This document shows, one piece after another, positions 12,669 to 24,964 of a stretch of DNA of 64,000 bases. The position numbers and the translations under genes are program-made. The stretch is taken from positions 3,148,001 through 3,212,000 of the forward strand of contig WAID01000007.1 of NCBI GenBank assembly GCA_016584495.1. Reading direction: 5' to 3'. Every line of letters begins with the position of its first letter. Positions within the stretch are counted from its first letter, which is position 1. The notes under the pieces were generated by a model. The model was given only the letters and a program-made list of their open reading frames with translations. It did no database searches and had not been told where the DNA came from. The stretch comes from Celoporthe dispersa. Taxonomy: Eukaryota > Ascomycota > Sordariomycetes > Diaporthales > Cryphonectriaceae.

Positions 12669-13725
12669 ATGGCGCCATCGACCACCACCACTCGCACCGT
12701 GCCTGCGCAAGAGGCCTACTCCCTTGACTACTACTCGCTCAACACTGTCTTCTACGGCTCCGTCAACACCCACCAGTCTATGTCATGGAATTCCCAGCAG
12801 CCGAAGCAGAAGAAGGCGCAGGACCAGGCCGTGGTCGAGGAGAAGAGCAACAAGAAGCAGACCGGTCGTCACTTTCTGCCCTTCCTCGGACACCGCCACC
12901 GCAACAATCCCTCCTATGGCGAGGCAAAGAGCATCTCCTGCAGCACGTCAGACCATCTGCCCTCGCCGAGGTCGAGCTTCTCCTCTTAACTTTCTGTACG
13001 GGAATCCAGGGTAAGCAGATGCACCTATACGCCCACCCCAGCACCCGCCTCCTCACACTAACACCCTCAACCCAGACGCAATCTCCTTCCCAGACTACCA
13101 CTGTTTCGCCTCGAACCAGACCGGCAACACCGTCTTCCTCGCCGTGGCCCTCGTCGTCCCCGAGCTTAACGGCGACGCCTTCTTCACAGCAAACATCGCC
13201 GTCGCCCTCGGCCTCTTCCTGGCAGGTGGCTACCTCACCGGCCAGCTCTCCCACCTCGTCGGCCCCCGCCTGCGCATCTGGCTCATCCTCTGCAACTTGG
13301 TGCAGACCCTCCTCGTCTTCGCGGCGGCAGCCATCCAGCACCACTCAGGCGTCCAGGCCACCGGGTCCCTCAGCCTGGTCGTCATCTCCCTCCTCGCCTT
13401 CGCGAGCGGCAGCCAGGTGGTCCAGAGCAGGAGCCTGCGCATAACGGAGATCTCCACGGCCATGGCTACCGCGGCGTGGCTAGACCTCCTGATCGACCCG
13501 CACCTCTTGGCCGTGCGCCAGAAGAACAGGCCCAGGAACCGGAGACTAATGTTTCTGCTGTCCTTGTTCGCCGGGACCCTGCTGGGCGCGGGTATCTACA
13601 GGGTGGTTGGGTCCGATGTCGCCATCTTTGTGAGCGGTAGCGGCAAGGCCGTCGTTACGGGATTGTACTTTCTGAATGGGGCCGAGGAGGGGAGCAACAA
13701 GGACGAGCACGAGGAGCCTGTCTGA
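12669..13725 (+). CDS. DUF1275 (YoaK-type) multi-pass membrane protein
   Basis: Family of small six-helix membrane proteins of unknown transport role. The motif GIQDAISFPDY followed by FASNQTGNTVFLA is the DUF1275 signature (helix 1, then NQTGN). Further hydrophobic helices follow, and the C-terminus is charged. Exons are 12669-13010 and 13076-13725; the 65-nt intron has a CACTAAC branch site. The first about 80 residues are hydrophilic and form a cytosolic tail. The frame must change by -1 at about 12921-12933, just before the first helix; one added base gives 993 nt (330 aa). No good donor lies there, so a missing base is more likely than an extra intron. Confidence 0.82.
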
Positions 13726-16700
13726 AACGGCACGAAGACACATGTTGTCATGGATTTTCTCGTTGCGTGTGTACGTGTGGCATTGGGGGGGTTTTGGGAT
13801 GGAATTTTGGCAACTTCTTTTTGTGATGATACCTCAGTTGAATATTTGGCAAGGGCGTTTGGGAAGCAGGCAGCGTTTTTTTTTTTTTTTGGGTGCATTT
13901 TATTTTTTTAGTAGCAGCATCAGAACAGAAAAGCAATGACGATTGTTTACTTTTACCATACATCTGTACCCTGCTGGTGCTGTACGTTGAAGTAGTATGA
14001 AGTCGCTATTCTGGTGAACCCTTCCGCACTATGACCGGCTGCAGAGAGGGAGCTATACAAAATTATTATGACAAAATATTTTTAATACACTTATTCATTA
14101 TAGAACAGCTTAACAATTGGAGAACTTTAAATATATATTTACATTCTAGAACATATACGCAAAATTCAGATCAGACAGCACCCGGACTGATGATGCAGTG
14201 CGGAAGCCAATCGACCCAAGAACGGTGCCTGTAAGGGACCACGCTTTCCGATGAGTACAAGGAGCTGCAGGGACAAATGGTTCACCCCTGGGCTCTGTGC
14301 AAGGCTCCCGCCGGAATGGCCGCAAGACTTCAGCTCCGGTGTGAAGACTCGGCCGGGATCGAAACTACTCTCCTGGGTATAACATACTGTAGTATCTGGG
14401 CTTGGTGATGGCAGAATCCCATCCGTCCATGTGTCCAACATGGCCTGGCGCAGGCAGCCGTACACAAAAGACTTTCTCTCTCAACCGGGGCGGCACGATG
14501 CTAGGCTTAGGAACCTCGGCCCAACCGTAATCTAGCTGAGGAATGGGCTTTCTAATCTAACTCCATGGCAGACGTCATGGTTCAGGCTTCAGGGCTTTCA
14601 GGTATCGACACGCGCCGACGAGGTTGTGTTGGGCGGCAGTGGGCGGCAGACGGAGGGTGGGGATTTTACCGAATTCTTGTCGAACCGACTTATAGAGGTG
14701 GCGCTGCCGAGAACTACAGCTGCAGAAGGCTCGTAATCTGCAACACTAAGTAAGTGCGGACTTTTAGGCCTGGAGGTGTTCGCGGTCGAGATCGTGCTGA
14801 ATCAATCTCGGAAAAGCTCCGATCGGAAAATGAGACCTGTCATGTGGCACAGCAGCGGCAACCAGCAGTCTTGGGAACTCGTAGGTTTCAGAAAGGAACC
14901 TCTAATCCATGCAGCCAGTCTCAGAAAAATTGTCCATACCTGCGCCACCTCGATCATTCTCTGCTCCTGGGGCCGTGGTCCAATTTCTGTCCACGAGAAA
15001 GAGCAGCCTTCACGAAAACCGGATGCCGAATCGGAACTCGTTCGAACCGGGCGGCGTGTCCCGGACCCCTGGAGCTTGATTTGGGAAAAAGATCCACGTG
15101 CCACCCTCTTCTCAGGTCCCATGCGAGAGATCGGCGGCCGGTCAACCTGCAGCTTATTTCTGGGGAGCAGTCGGTCTGCCAGTCTATCACTTTCCGACCT
15201 CACATACCGAGCATCTCTGGCATCTCTCCCACACACCCGATAATGGAGCTCACGCCATAGTTGCATGCCCTCTCTGTCTGCCACCGCAGCGTACAAGGTG
15301 ACGAGTCAGGGCGCGGCGGAGTGGTCCCTCCGTGGGACAGAATGCTGCAGACATTCTGAGGTCCGCGACGGTGCGTGGCTCACCTTCGTCGTCGTCGTCG
15401 AGAAGAAATCGCACGCTGTCACTTCTGGTGCCTTCAAGAGCAGAGGAGGGCCTTCCGGACCTAGCGTCGACTGACGAATAGCCGCTCTTGTGGAGGCCGT
15501 AGTTGGTGTACCGGCCACGCTCTCTGGTCACAGGCCTCACTCGGGTCGATCGACGTTGCATCGCTCCTCAGGCTTCCGGAGAAGGGCAGCGCTTGCGGAC
15601 AATGTCCATCCTGGGACCGCCTGGCCAGGCCTGGCCTCGAAGTCTCGACGGTTCGCGCCTCATGCAGAGTTAACCAAAGCGTTCGAATCTCGAGGCGCTC
15701 AACAGAAGTAGCCTCTCACCGATGTGGGCTAGGTTCACAAAGGCGGGTTGCGTGCCGAACAGCCAACGTAAGGAGACATCAGAATCCTTCCGCGTATTTT
15801 CCTCCGGTCCGGTTTCACTCTGACTGCCTCCCGGATTGTTTGAGATGCATACCGTCTGGAGGGCTGCCCTGGGTCCTCGATAATTGTTCCCGTGGTAGTA
15901 CTACATCGATCAATGCCTGTGTCTCTCTGGTGCGTGGGTGTGTGTTGGTCGCCTCGGGTGTTAGTCTCCTCTGCTGGCATTACCAGATATCGCTAGGTGC
16001 TTTTCTTTTTCTTTCTCGCCCATTATCTCCCCCCCCCCCGGGGTGGCCTTCCCTCTCATTCGAGAAACTCGTCGTCATAACGCGTCTGCTTAACCTCCAC
16101 CCTCGAACGGGGTGTGGCTACTTGCTTCCTGTCTTGCGGCCCGGGGCGACGTCTTCGGAGGCTCCTCGCCTTAAATCTAATTGATTGGCCGTGAATGGTC
16201 CTCGGTTACATGGCGCTTGGGGCCCCAGGGGTTCGAGCATCTGACCAAAGGCTACCAGAAGAGAGAACGTCAATGCGGAATCGGTATCGGTGGGAAGATA
16301 GCAGGATCACGCGTGGCTCAGACTTAATCGTGCGCTGACAACAGACGCATCAGGACGCTCAGCCACAGCTGCGTAACCCAGACAGAGAAGGCAAGGCAGA
16401 TCTGATGGACGTGCGTGAGCCAGACCAAGCCTTGAAGCGTCGTCATCTGAGGGCTGGCCCATGGGTCGTCGGTGGTTGTTCTAGCAGAGGCGCCACGGAC
16501 ACCAAGGGACAGCGAGTCATTCGTGCTTCAAATGTATGTACCTGTGGTCCTGCGTTGTTGGCAGTTGCTGTGAAACGTCAGAAACTCAGGCAAGGGGAGG
16601 CGGCACAACACTACGCTGGCTCGAGAGAATATCGGAGTTGCTCGATCCAGGAGGCTGACGACAGTCCTTCTAGCATCTGGCATCTATCGTGGGGCGACCT

Positions 16701-17692
16701 GTTCTAAGTTCTAGGCCTCAGTCCTCGAGGGTGATTCACAGCTTTAGCTGACGTTCCAGGAGCACAGGAGGCTTGAGGCGATCGCGTTGAGTATTCCCAC
16801 TACCTGCGCTGTCAGGGTGTCTGAGCATCTGAGAGGTCGTCCGTCACCTTGGGGCCAGGAAGAGAGACCAGTGCTCGTCGTCCAATTGACCGTTCCCTGG
16901 GCGAGGTGCTTTTGTGAGAGACAGGGTCAAGAAGCGTAACAGAAGTTGCAAGACAAGGCGAGACTCTGAATTCTGGAAGAGCCACACTCGAAAGAGACCC
17001 AGCCATTGAGACTTAAGGAAAGAAAATCGTAAAGTTGAGAGTGTGCCTGCCGGAAGAGTCAACCCACCGCACGTGAGCCTGAAGGTTTGTCTCTCTTGTG
17101 AGTGGCAGGTCGATCCTACGCAACCTCGTAGTGAGCATCTGGTCGACAATCAACTAACCTGTGTTGCTCGAGGTCCTGGGGAGGCAGGTAGGAGGGTCTG
17201 AGGAGGAGTCATTTTGTCGGGTGAACGAGGCTGCATCACTTGCTGTTTTGTGAGGAGCCAAACAGCAGTCGCAACTGCCTCAACAATAACAACAACAACG
17301 GCAACGACACAGCTTTGGGGCCGACAGGTACGACTGGTTCACAGACAGCTGCGTCTGGGACTTCCTTCTCTCTCCCCCTCTCCCCCTCTCCCTCTCTCCC
17401 TTTCTGATTCACTTTTCTCGCCTGCTCCTTGGCCATCCTCGTTCGCCCCCACCCTGTGATGACCTCCTCCTCCTCTTCCTCCTCGCTATTTATTCCTCGG
17501 TCTTTTCAGCATAGCCTGCTGTCATTCCAAGCTGTGCCCTTCGCTCTGACAGAATCAACGCATATACCACTCTCACTCATGACCTGATACTATTTCGATT
17601 AACGGAACCAGAAGTACAAAAACCCACCCCGCACACAACTCACTACTCGCAACCATCAAAACAAGTCTTTGTCAAAGCACACAAACGCCAAA
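13726..17692. other. gene-free stretch, 4 kb
   Basis: No supported gene. An AT-rich patch lies at 14050-14160. Near 17280-17480 the sequence becomes CAA- and then CT/CTC-rich, probably the leader of the ABC transporter. Open frames here look random. Confidence 0.45.
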
Positions 17693-20600
17693 ATGGTGAT
17701 ATCACCGCCCTGGCTCCTCGTGAGCCTACGATACGCCTTGCCATCTCTCATTTTTGCCTACTTCATGGTCTGCTCGGCTTTTGCTGCCTGTACTTTCCAG
17801 AAGCATAATCTAGTCGTTCAGCGACCTCGTCGGGCCATTGTTCCCTACCTCTTGTTGATGATAGCCACGACCTACTTTGCCCAGTGCAGCCTCAATCTTA
17901 CTGACTGGCATGCTGTTCAGCAATCCAAGGTTATCAGTGACCTCGCCTGCGCTATGATATACGGCTTCGAGTTCGCCGTCCTGCACGGTAACCAGAATCC
18001 AGTCTGGCACTCTTACAGTGGCTCTTTGGCTATCACTCTGGCCCTCGAACCCGTTCTCGCTGCACTGGCTCTGCGCTCTCCAGGTCATCAGGGGCCGAAG
18101 ACTATCGGGGTCCTGAAGATACTGGTTCTCGCAGCTCGTCTGGCTTGCCTCTTGCTTGCACTGATCGCCTGCTTCACTTGGCAGAAGCGTGGCCCCTCAG
18201 AAGTCAGAGGCGATGCTGAGCGTCAGTCTCTGTTGCGGAAGCCAGCCAACGGAGACTCAGAAGACACGCTTGTCACGGAATACGGCTCGACAGAGGCAGC
18301 TGCTGACGACTCCAGCAGAGCCGCCGGCAAAGAACCTGAGTCGGACTGGGAGCGCAGCCAACGTCTGGTCGAGGAGCAGAGGGACAAGCGACTTCGCGAT
18401 AGCGGGAACTGGTTTGTCTACGCCAAGAGTTTCAAGATATTTCTGCCGTACATTTGGCCCTTCAACGACCGCCGCCTCCAGTTCCAAGCTGTTCTCGTCG
18501 GTCTTTGTCTGTTGGCGAACAACGGGCTGAACGTCTTGATACCCAACCAGCTCGGGGTCGTGACCAAGTCCTTGACTGAGAGCTCACAGCAGGGCAGTCC
18601 TACCAATACCCTGGACCCATGGGTACAGGTCCTCATCTTGCGGCTCTCAAGCTCAGCGGGTCTGCGGCAGGGCTCTCGCTCCTCCGGCAGAGGCTGTGGC
18701 TTCCGGTTGAACAGTATTCCGCGCGTGCGATGGTGGAGGCTGCTCACTCTCACATCATGAACCTTGACGCACATTTCCACGACACAAAGAGCCTTTCGGA
18801 CATGTTGATGGCCATCCAGCACGGGGACAGCATAACCAGGGCCCTGGACACGGTCTGTTTCTCTTTGCTGCCAAATTTCATCGACCTCGGTGTGGCTTTC
18901 ATCTATTTGACGGCCAAATTCGGTCCTTGGGAGGGTCTCATCACCATCAGCACCATAACCTTTTTTATTTACCTATCCACAGCCGCCATTTCCAGCTCTC
19001 GCGCAGATCGACAGGCCTACTCCAAGGCCTGGTACGAGGAGTGGTACATTATGAACTCTGGTCTGTCCGGTTGGACGACGGTTGCGTCTTTCAACCAGGT
19101 CGAGCACGAGACAAACCGCTTTTCTGTGGCCGTCCAGGACAGGGTATCCAAGTCTCAGATTTATACTGTGAACATGTACCGATCACAGGCACTTCAACAC
19201 TTGGTCCTCTCGGCCGGTCTCTTAGCCGGTCTGTTCCTTGCTGTCTGGCAGGTCACGCAGGACCACAGCATCGACGCCAGTGACTTTGTCGTCCTCCTCA
19301 CGTACTGGTCACAACTTGTCACCCCGTTGAACTTCTTTTCTGGGCTCGGAAAGACAGTGAATAGGGATCTAATCGACGCCGAGCGCCTCTTGGAGATCAT
19401 GGAGACACAGCCCAAGGTCATCAGCAAGCCAGGTGCACCGTCATTTCAGCTCAAGGAAGGCGGCATCGAGTTTCGGGGTGTCCGCTTTTCTTACGACAAA
19501 AAGAAAGAGATTCTCAAGGATGTATCCTTCAGCGTGAAGCCTGGACAGACCATCGCGTAAGTGACCACATTGACTCGTGCCCCGAACCCCCTACCTTCTG
19601 TTCATCTTCTGGAGTCATGTACTGAGCATGCGATGTGTCTATTAGTCTCGTTGGCAAGACTGGTGCCGGGAAGAGCACAATCCTCAAGCTGCTGAACCGA
19701 TTTTACGACGTGACGGAGGGATACATCAGGATCGATGGACAGGACATCAGAGATGTCGAGCTCAACAGCCTTCGCGCGCATGTCGGCGTGGTACCGCAGA
19801 ATCCCGTCCTCTTCAACGACTCCATCATGGACAACGTTCGCTACGCAAGGCTCGATGCAAGCGATGAAGAGGTTCACAGCGCTTGCGAGGACGCCGCCAT
19901 ACACGAGCAAATCCTTGGCTTCAGCGATGGATACAACACTCGTGTAGGTGAGCGGGGCGTGAAGCTATCTGGTGGTGAGCTGCAGAGAGTGGCGATTGCG
20001 CGGGCGATCCTGAAACAACCCAAGATTGTTCTTCTTGATGTAAGCTGCTCGCGTGCCCACTCACCATTTTGACGCAACCAAGACTAACTCACAGATTGCA
20101 GGAGGCAACCAGCGCAGTCGACACAGAGACGGAGACCCAGATCCAGGACGCGCTGCGCCGCCTCTGCCGAAATCGTACAACTTTCATTGTAGCTCACAGG
20201 CTCTCCACCATCGTCAGCGCCGACCGCATCTTGGTCGTCAGCGATGGCGAAATCATCGAGGATGGTACTCATGAGAGCCTCATTTCTGCTGGGGGTAAAT
20301 ACGCAGACTTGTGGACCAAACAGGTGAGGAAGTCTCAATTCCATCGCCTCTTGTGAGGCAACTCTCCGGTTTAACATATGGTGCGCAGATTTTTGTCAAG
20401 CCCAAAGACGCAGACAACCAAAACACGGGCGATGGACAGGGTCCCAAAGCTCCGAGGGAGTCTGTCGTAGAAGCGACGGACACCGATGAGGGCGGGGCTG
20501 AGCCGCAGTCTGGGCAGGTGAATACTCCGTCGGGCCACAAGAGAGAGGTATAGACACGGTCAAGAAATCATCATTACATGTTTTTCTTGGCAGTCTCTAA

Positions 20601-20856
20601 TAACCTCGTCTTGTAGGGATCGAAGCTGAATCCCAATGCTCAAGAGTTCACCCCACAATCTGTACTCGCAGCCTCAGCCGGCTACAGCCCCATCAGCAAA
20701 AACACGACGGCCGGCCACGATCCATTTTCTCAAACATTAACCCCAATTCATATACAGCAGTCGAGCATCATCCCCCCGATTGTTTCTTTACCTCGTCCGG
20801 TCGACGCTGCCGAAGACCAAAAACACAGCGATCATATCGGAGGATTCTGCTGCTAG
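17693..20856 (+). CDS. hmt1: HMT1-type ABC half transporter (vacuolar heavy-metal tolerance, ABCB6 class)
   Basis: ATP-driven exporter; S. pombe Hmt1 works at the vacuole in cadmium tolerance. The N-terminal about 170 residues form an extra hydrophobic TMD0. A charged linker follows, then six core helices ([20 protein letters not shown]), then the nucleotide-binding domain: Walker [11 protein letters not shown] loop VPQNPVLF, signature LSGGELQR, Walker B KIVLLDEATSAVD and H loop IVAHRLST. Exons are 17693-19556, 19646-20039, 20102-20323, 20389-20547 and 20617-20856. The ATG at 17693 fits the TMD0 start. A low-complexity tail of about 150 residues follows the ATPase domain. The frame breaks by -1 at about 18636-18641; adding one base gives 959 aa. 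Confidence 0.9.
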
Positions 20857-21821
20857 TGACCATCACTCGACCGACACGAGCGCAAAGGCTTCTTCAAAGC
20901 CACAGACTGATCAGGGGAGCAAAGAAAGGAAGGTTAGCTATAAGATTCCTCGATATATTCGCCGTTACCAATCCCGCAGCCAGCCAGCCGAGAGCCGCGA
21001 TACTGGCACGTCTTAGGACTGCGGTCCGCGACAGTACAGTCGAGCATTTGGGAGCACGTTCGGGTTGGGGGGGGGGGGGTGGGCAACGCATTCATATGAG
21101 AGGGAGAAAAGACACCATACTTAAATATGGTGATGGCATACAGAGCTACAGGAATGAGGCCGAGCTGACGATTATCCAGTCTGGTTATTGATTTTTTTCT
21201 TTCCCCCCAAGTCAATTATTACCACACACTCTGCCCATCTACTCCGTTGACCGTGGAAAGGTCAAACTCTGAAGGGGCATGTAGATTAGCTTAACACTTA
21301 GCCACAGGACCATAAACGATCAAGTCAGCTATTTCTTACATTCTGCAGACTCCGCAGCGCTCAGGGTTCTGTCAGATTAATATGTGAAGAAGACCTACGG
21401 TGACTGTTGCTAGGAGCACCAGGGTAGCTCGGTATTGTGGTTGATTCTAGAACCTAAGACAGGCTCAGCGCTTGTTGAGGACGCCTTGGCATCACTATGT
21501 ATTGTAAGTAATCGTAAATTAGAGTCCGGCCTGCTGTTGGCGGCCCTCGACGGCAGATCGGCAGCCACTGCACTCAATACAACTCCGGCATTGCACTAGC
21601 ACCTGCGGATCCCCCCACGTTCTGTCCGTAGCGGTCGTTGAACCTCCCCCACAGACAACGGAGTCTTTACCGGCGCGTCATCGGAATTACCTCTTGTCTA
21701 CTGATCGTATCTCTCCGTCTTGTTGCAGCTTTTTGACCAAGCGTCCTGGTAGCACAACATCGCCGCCTTCTACAGACAAACTTTTCAGAGAAAAAGAAAA
21801 AAGAGAACAAGAGGAGTCGGG
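20857..21821. other. intergenic
   Basis: No gene seen. A G run occurs at 21068-21079. The start of the next gene is preceded by an A-rich leader. Confidence 0.45.
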
Positions 21822-22894
21822 ATGTCTCTCGCCCCAGCAGCCTCAGAAGGCTTCCAGAACGCCACAGCCTACGACGCCCACCGCCCCGCCTACCCGCCCG
21901 AGGCCACACAGAGGCTCATCGAGCACATGCGCCTCGCGGACCGGCCGCACGCGCGGATCGTCGAGGTCGGCGCCGGCACGGGCAAGCTCACGGAGGCGCT
22001 GGCGGGGCGGCACGAGGGGTTCGATATCGTGGCGGCCGAGCCGCACCCGGAGATGCGGCGGGCGCTGGCGGAAAAGAGGCTGCGCGGGGTGAAGGTCCTC
22101 GAGGGGCAGGCAGAGGACTTGCGAGGGGAGAGGGAGGGGTGGAGGATGAGTGGGGGGATGGGGTTGTTGCCGGGCAGGCGTTTCACTGGTGAGCTGTAGA
22201 CGGAAACCCTCTTCTTTCTTTTTTTTTCTTTTTCTTTTCTTCCCCCCAGCATGAAATGAAGAGGTTGATGAGTTGAGATGGCTGATGGACGATCATGATT
22301 GTTTTCCTCCGGGCTGGTAGGTTTGCTACGGACGAGGCGCTGGGTGAGATTCACCGGGTATTAAAACCCGGAGGCGTGTTTGGGATGATCTGGAACATTG
22401 ATGATTGTGAGAATACATCCACGCTCCTCCACGTCTGTGGTTGGGCTGATCTGATGGCTCCCACGTAAGACAACAAGCCCAGGGCCTGGAAAGCCTCGAC
22501 ACGCTGGGCCCAGCACCTCAACGACTGGATCCACAGCCTGTCCGCCAACGACGGCAACAAGCGCTTCCGCGACATGGAGTGGAGGGAGGTCTTTGACAGG
22601 CAGCTCAAGACAAACCCGGTGCAGGTCCTGCGCGACACGGTCCTGGGCAGGCTGCCGCAGTTCTCGGTGCCCTTGGGACAGGACAGCGTGGGGTGGACGC
22701 ACTGGCTGGGCGAGGAGGCGCTGTGGGACCGGATCAACACGCTCAGTCATGTTGCGCTGCTGGAGGGCCACGACAGGGAGAGGGCGGAGGGGGTGTTTAG
22801 GGAGGCTATGGGTATGGATGATATTGTGAGGAACGAGAAGGGCGAGGTCGAGTGTCATGGGAGGACGTATCTTGCGTGGACGGATCGGATGTAA
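21822..22894 (+). CDS. class I SAM-dependent methyltransferase (Methyltransf_11 type)
   Basis: Rossmann-fold methyltransferase; the substrate is unknown. Motif I is VEVGAGTGKLT, followed by the acidic residue in AAEPHPEM (end of strand 2). AGQAFHWFATDEAL matches the motif IV region of the yeast Tmt1-like group, and RVLKPGG is the usual post-IV turn. Exons are 21822-22188, 22321-22406 and 22470-22894, all with phases that keep the domain intact. The frame breaks by -1 around the G6 run at 22152-22157, before VVAGQAFHW; one added base gives 292 aa. The first exon is strongly GC-rich. Confidence 0.82.
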
Positions 22895-23255
22895 CCTGGA
22901 AGGCAGTCAAAGGGGGAGACAGTTGACATGGCCAGCATTTAAGGGGATTGCTATTTTTTTTTTAAAAAAATAAAACCTCCTTCTCTTCTTGCCAAGCTAT
23001 ATTCGTGTAAACAAAACCTCCACGCCGTGCTCGTGAGCCTACCGCTGTGGATCCTGTCAGGCCTCGCGTTGCGCAGCCAAATGTATCTCGGCGGAGAGGA
23101 GAGCTCTCCCGCATATTCCTCTGACCCACCGAGCTGGTTACTAGGAATCACCAATGTAGATGGTCGCCGTCCGTTGTCGCCTTTACTGTTGGAGTGCCAT
23201 GGCTTCGTTGACCAGATGCTGGAGAGTTGTGCTGAAGTGGCCACTGGTCATCGCC
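22895..23255. other. short convergent intergenic region
   Basis: Separates the 3' ends of the methyltransferase and LSM6 genes. A T run followed by an A run near 22960-22975 could help 3' end formation. Nothing else is seen. Confidence 0.4.
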
Positions 23256-23717
23256 TTAAGAGTCGGCAGAGATGTACATGACTGGCAGGATGAGGTGCTC
23301 AGCATGCATGGTCTCTCGAGGAAGGTACCAGGCTGACTCACCATTGTTACCCCTCACAAATGCGTCCCCATATGCGCGCCTCTTCTGCCCGTTGACATAC
23401 TCCTCCGTCTTCTCGAGTGCGATGTTCATGTAGCCATCGACTGACTGAAGCTCACCTGCACAGGTGCAAGAGAAGGGGGAAGACAAGGTTAGTCCCAAAG
23501 CGCACACCAGGCCAAGAAGAGGTGGTAGCAGAAGCAGTCAAGACGAAGAAGGAGAAGAACAATCGTCGGCGGGATTCTGGTCTGGTCTGGTTGGGCTTTC
23601 TCACTCACCCTTGTAGACAACGCCCGAGTTGAGCTTGACCGTGACAGGGTTGCCGATGATCTGGCTGAGGAAGCCCGACGGGTCCTTGCCCTCGGTGGAT
23701 GGGGCGCCGTTTTCCAT
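23256..23717 (-). CDS. LSM6: U6 snRNA-associated Sm-like protein LSm6
   Basis: Subunit of the Lsm2-8 ring on U6 snRNA (nucleus, splicing) and the Lsm1-7 ring (cytoplasm, mRNA decapping). The Sm1 motif reads GNPVTVKLNSGVVYKGEL, with DGYMNIAL and EEYVNGQ, and the Sm2 motif is GDAFVRGNNVMYIS. Exons are 23717-23609, 23455-23342 and 23281-23256; the last exon encodes only eight residues. All phases agree and the total is 249 nt (82 aa), the normal length for this family. This gene is intact. Confidence 0.95.
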
Positions 23718-24964
23718 GCTGCGCGGGTTCTGAAGCCGTCTTGGGAGGCTGGAGGTTGGGCGGTCGGCGGTAGAGCAAGAATGGGCGTGAGAGCGACACG
23801 CTGGCTGGTATCTGTGTCTTTGTGAGATGCTTTAGTGAGTCGAAGTTGCCTTTTGCTGCAAAAGGTGGGTCGACGCTTCTTTGGCGGGCGGGATTGGCTT
23901 ACATAAGTACCCTGGAGCGATATGCAGGCAGCGGGGTTATGTAGTATTGAAGAAGGCCTTGTTTGAGACAAGTGACAACTGTAGTCGATATTTCTTGTTC
24001 AGATTTGGGAGACAGGAAATCAAAGCATCTTTTCTATCGATATATTCAGAGAGTTCCCAAGTCTGAGGCTGCTTGAGAAGCTGTGCGGGGACAGAGCAGT
24101 CTGCGTGCCTGCCTGTTACAGCAGCTAAACTCGCGGAGAAGGCAGTCGCAGCTGAACACAAGTCTAGCGCCAGTACAGTGTCAATGTGCCTATGAACAGT
24201 CTGCATCAACATCCGAGGCTGACAAGGCACCAGCGATCCGCAAAGAGACGGCGACCTATTATTGCAGCAAGGCCCTGAACGAATTCTTTCGTGATTAAGG
24301 GCCAGATGCAGATAGATGGTCAAGTTTGAGCGAACTCGGCCTCGACATTGACACCGCCTACCGCTCATCCTTTGGTACAAAACAATGATGGTCCGATGTC
24401 ATGGCTCACCTGCACCACAGTCAGGTCTGTTGCTCAGATAAGTATTCATTATACGTCTATTCTAGGAGTCCTCTGGTGATGATGGCCAGTCGGCCTGCGG
24501 TGGATTCCATTGCAACCCTCCAAAAGGTGGTCCCACCAACCAGGTTCTCGAAACAAACCCCGTGCAAATCGCCGCTGGGCAGGGGTCCAGGATGCAGGTG
24601 GAATCTTTTCTCGCCGCCCTCAGAATGGGGCTGGCTCGTGGGGGGGTATCAGCCTCTCTCTCTCTCTCTCTCTCTCTCTTTTTCTCTCTCGAATATCAGC
24701 CTGGGATGATCAAGGACTTTGTTGGAAAAGATATCGTGAAATCTTATCAAGTCACTTCTGGTTGCTTCTTGTTGTTGTGCGATCTCGTTCTCGTACACAA
24801 CAACAAGCAAGGTTGTGGTTGAGAAACAGACAAAAACACACACGATTCAGGGGCTTTGCCGAGATCCGGGCTCGAATTGCCCTTCAAGTCGCCACCTGGA
24901 TTTCGCCGACGATGAGGACAAAATAGCCGTACCTGTCTGGAGCGAGTGACGTTTGCCTGCAGAG
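23718..24964. other. divergent intergenic region
   Basis: Holds the promoters of LSM6 (minus) and of the multicopper oxidase (plus). No gene is seen. Confidence 0.45.
24653..24690. repeat. (CT)n microsatellite
   Basis: An almost pure CT dinucleotide run, ending in a T-rich break and a second short CT run, about 275 bases before the multicopper oxidase start. Confidence 0.9.
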
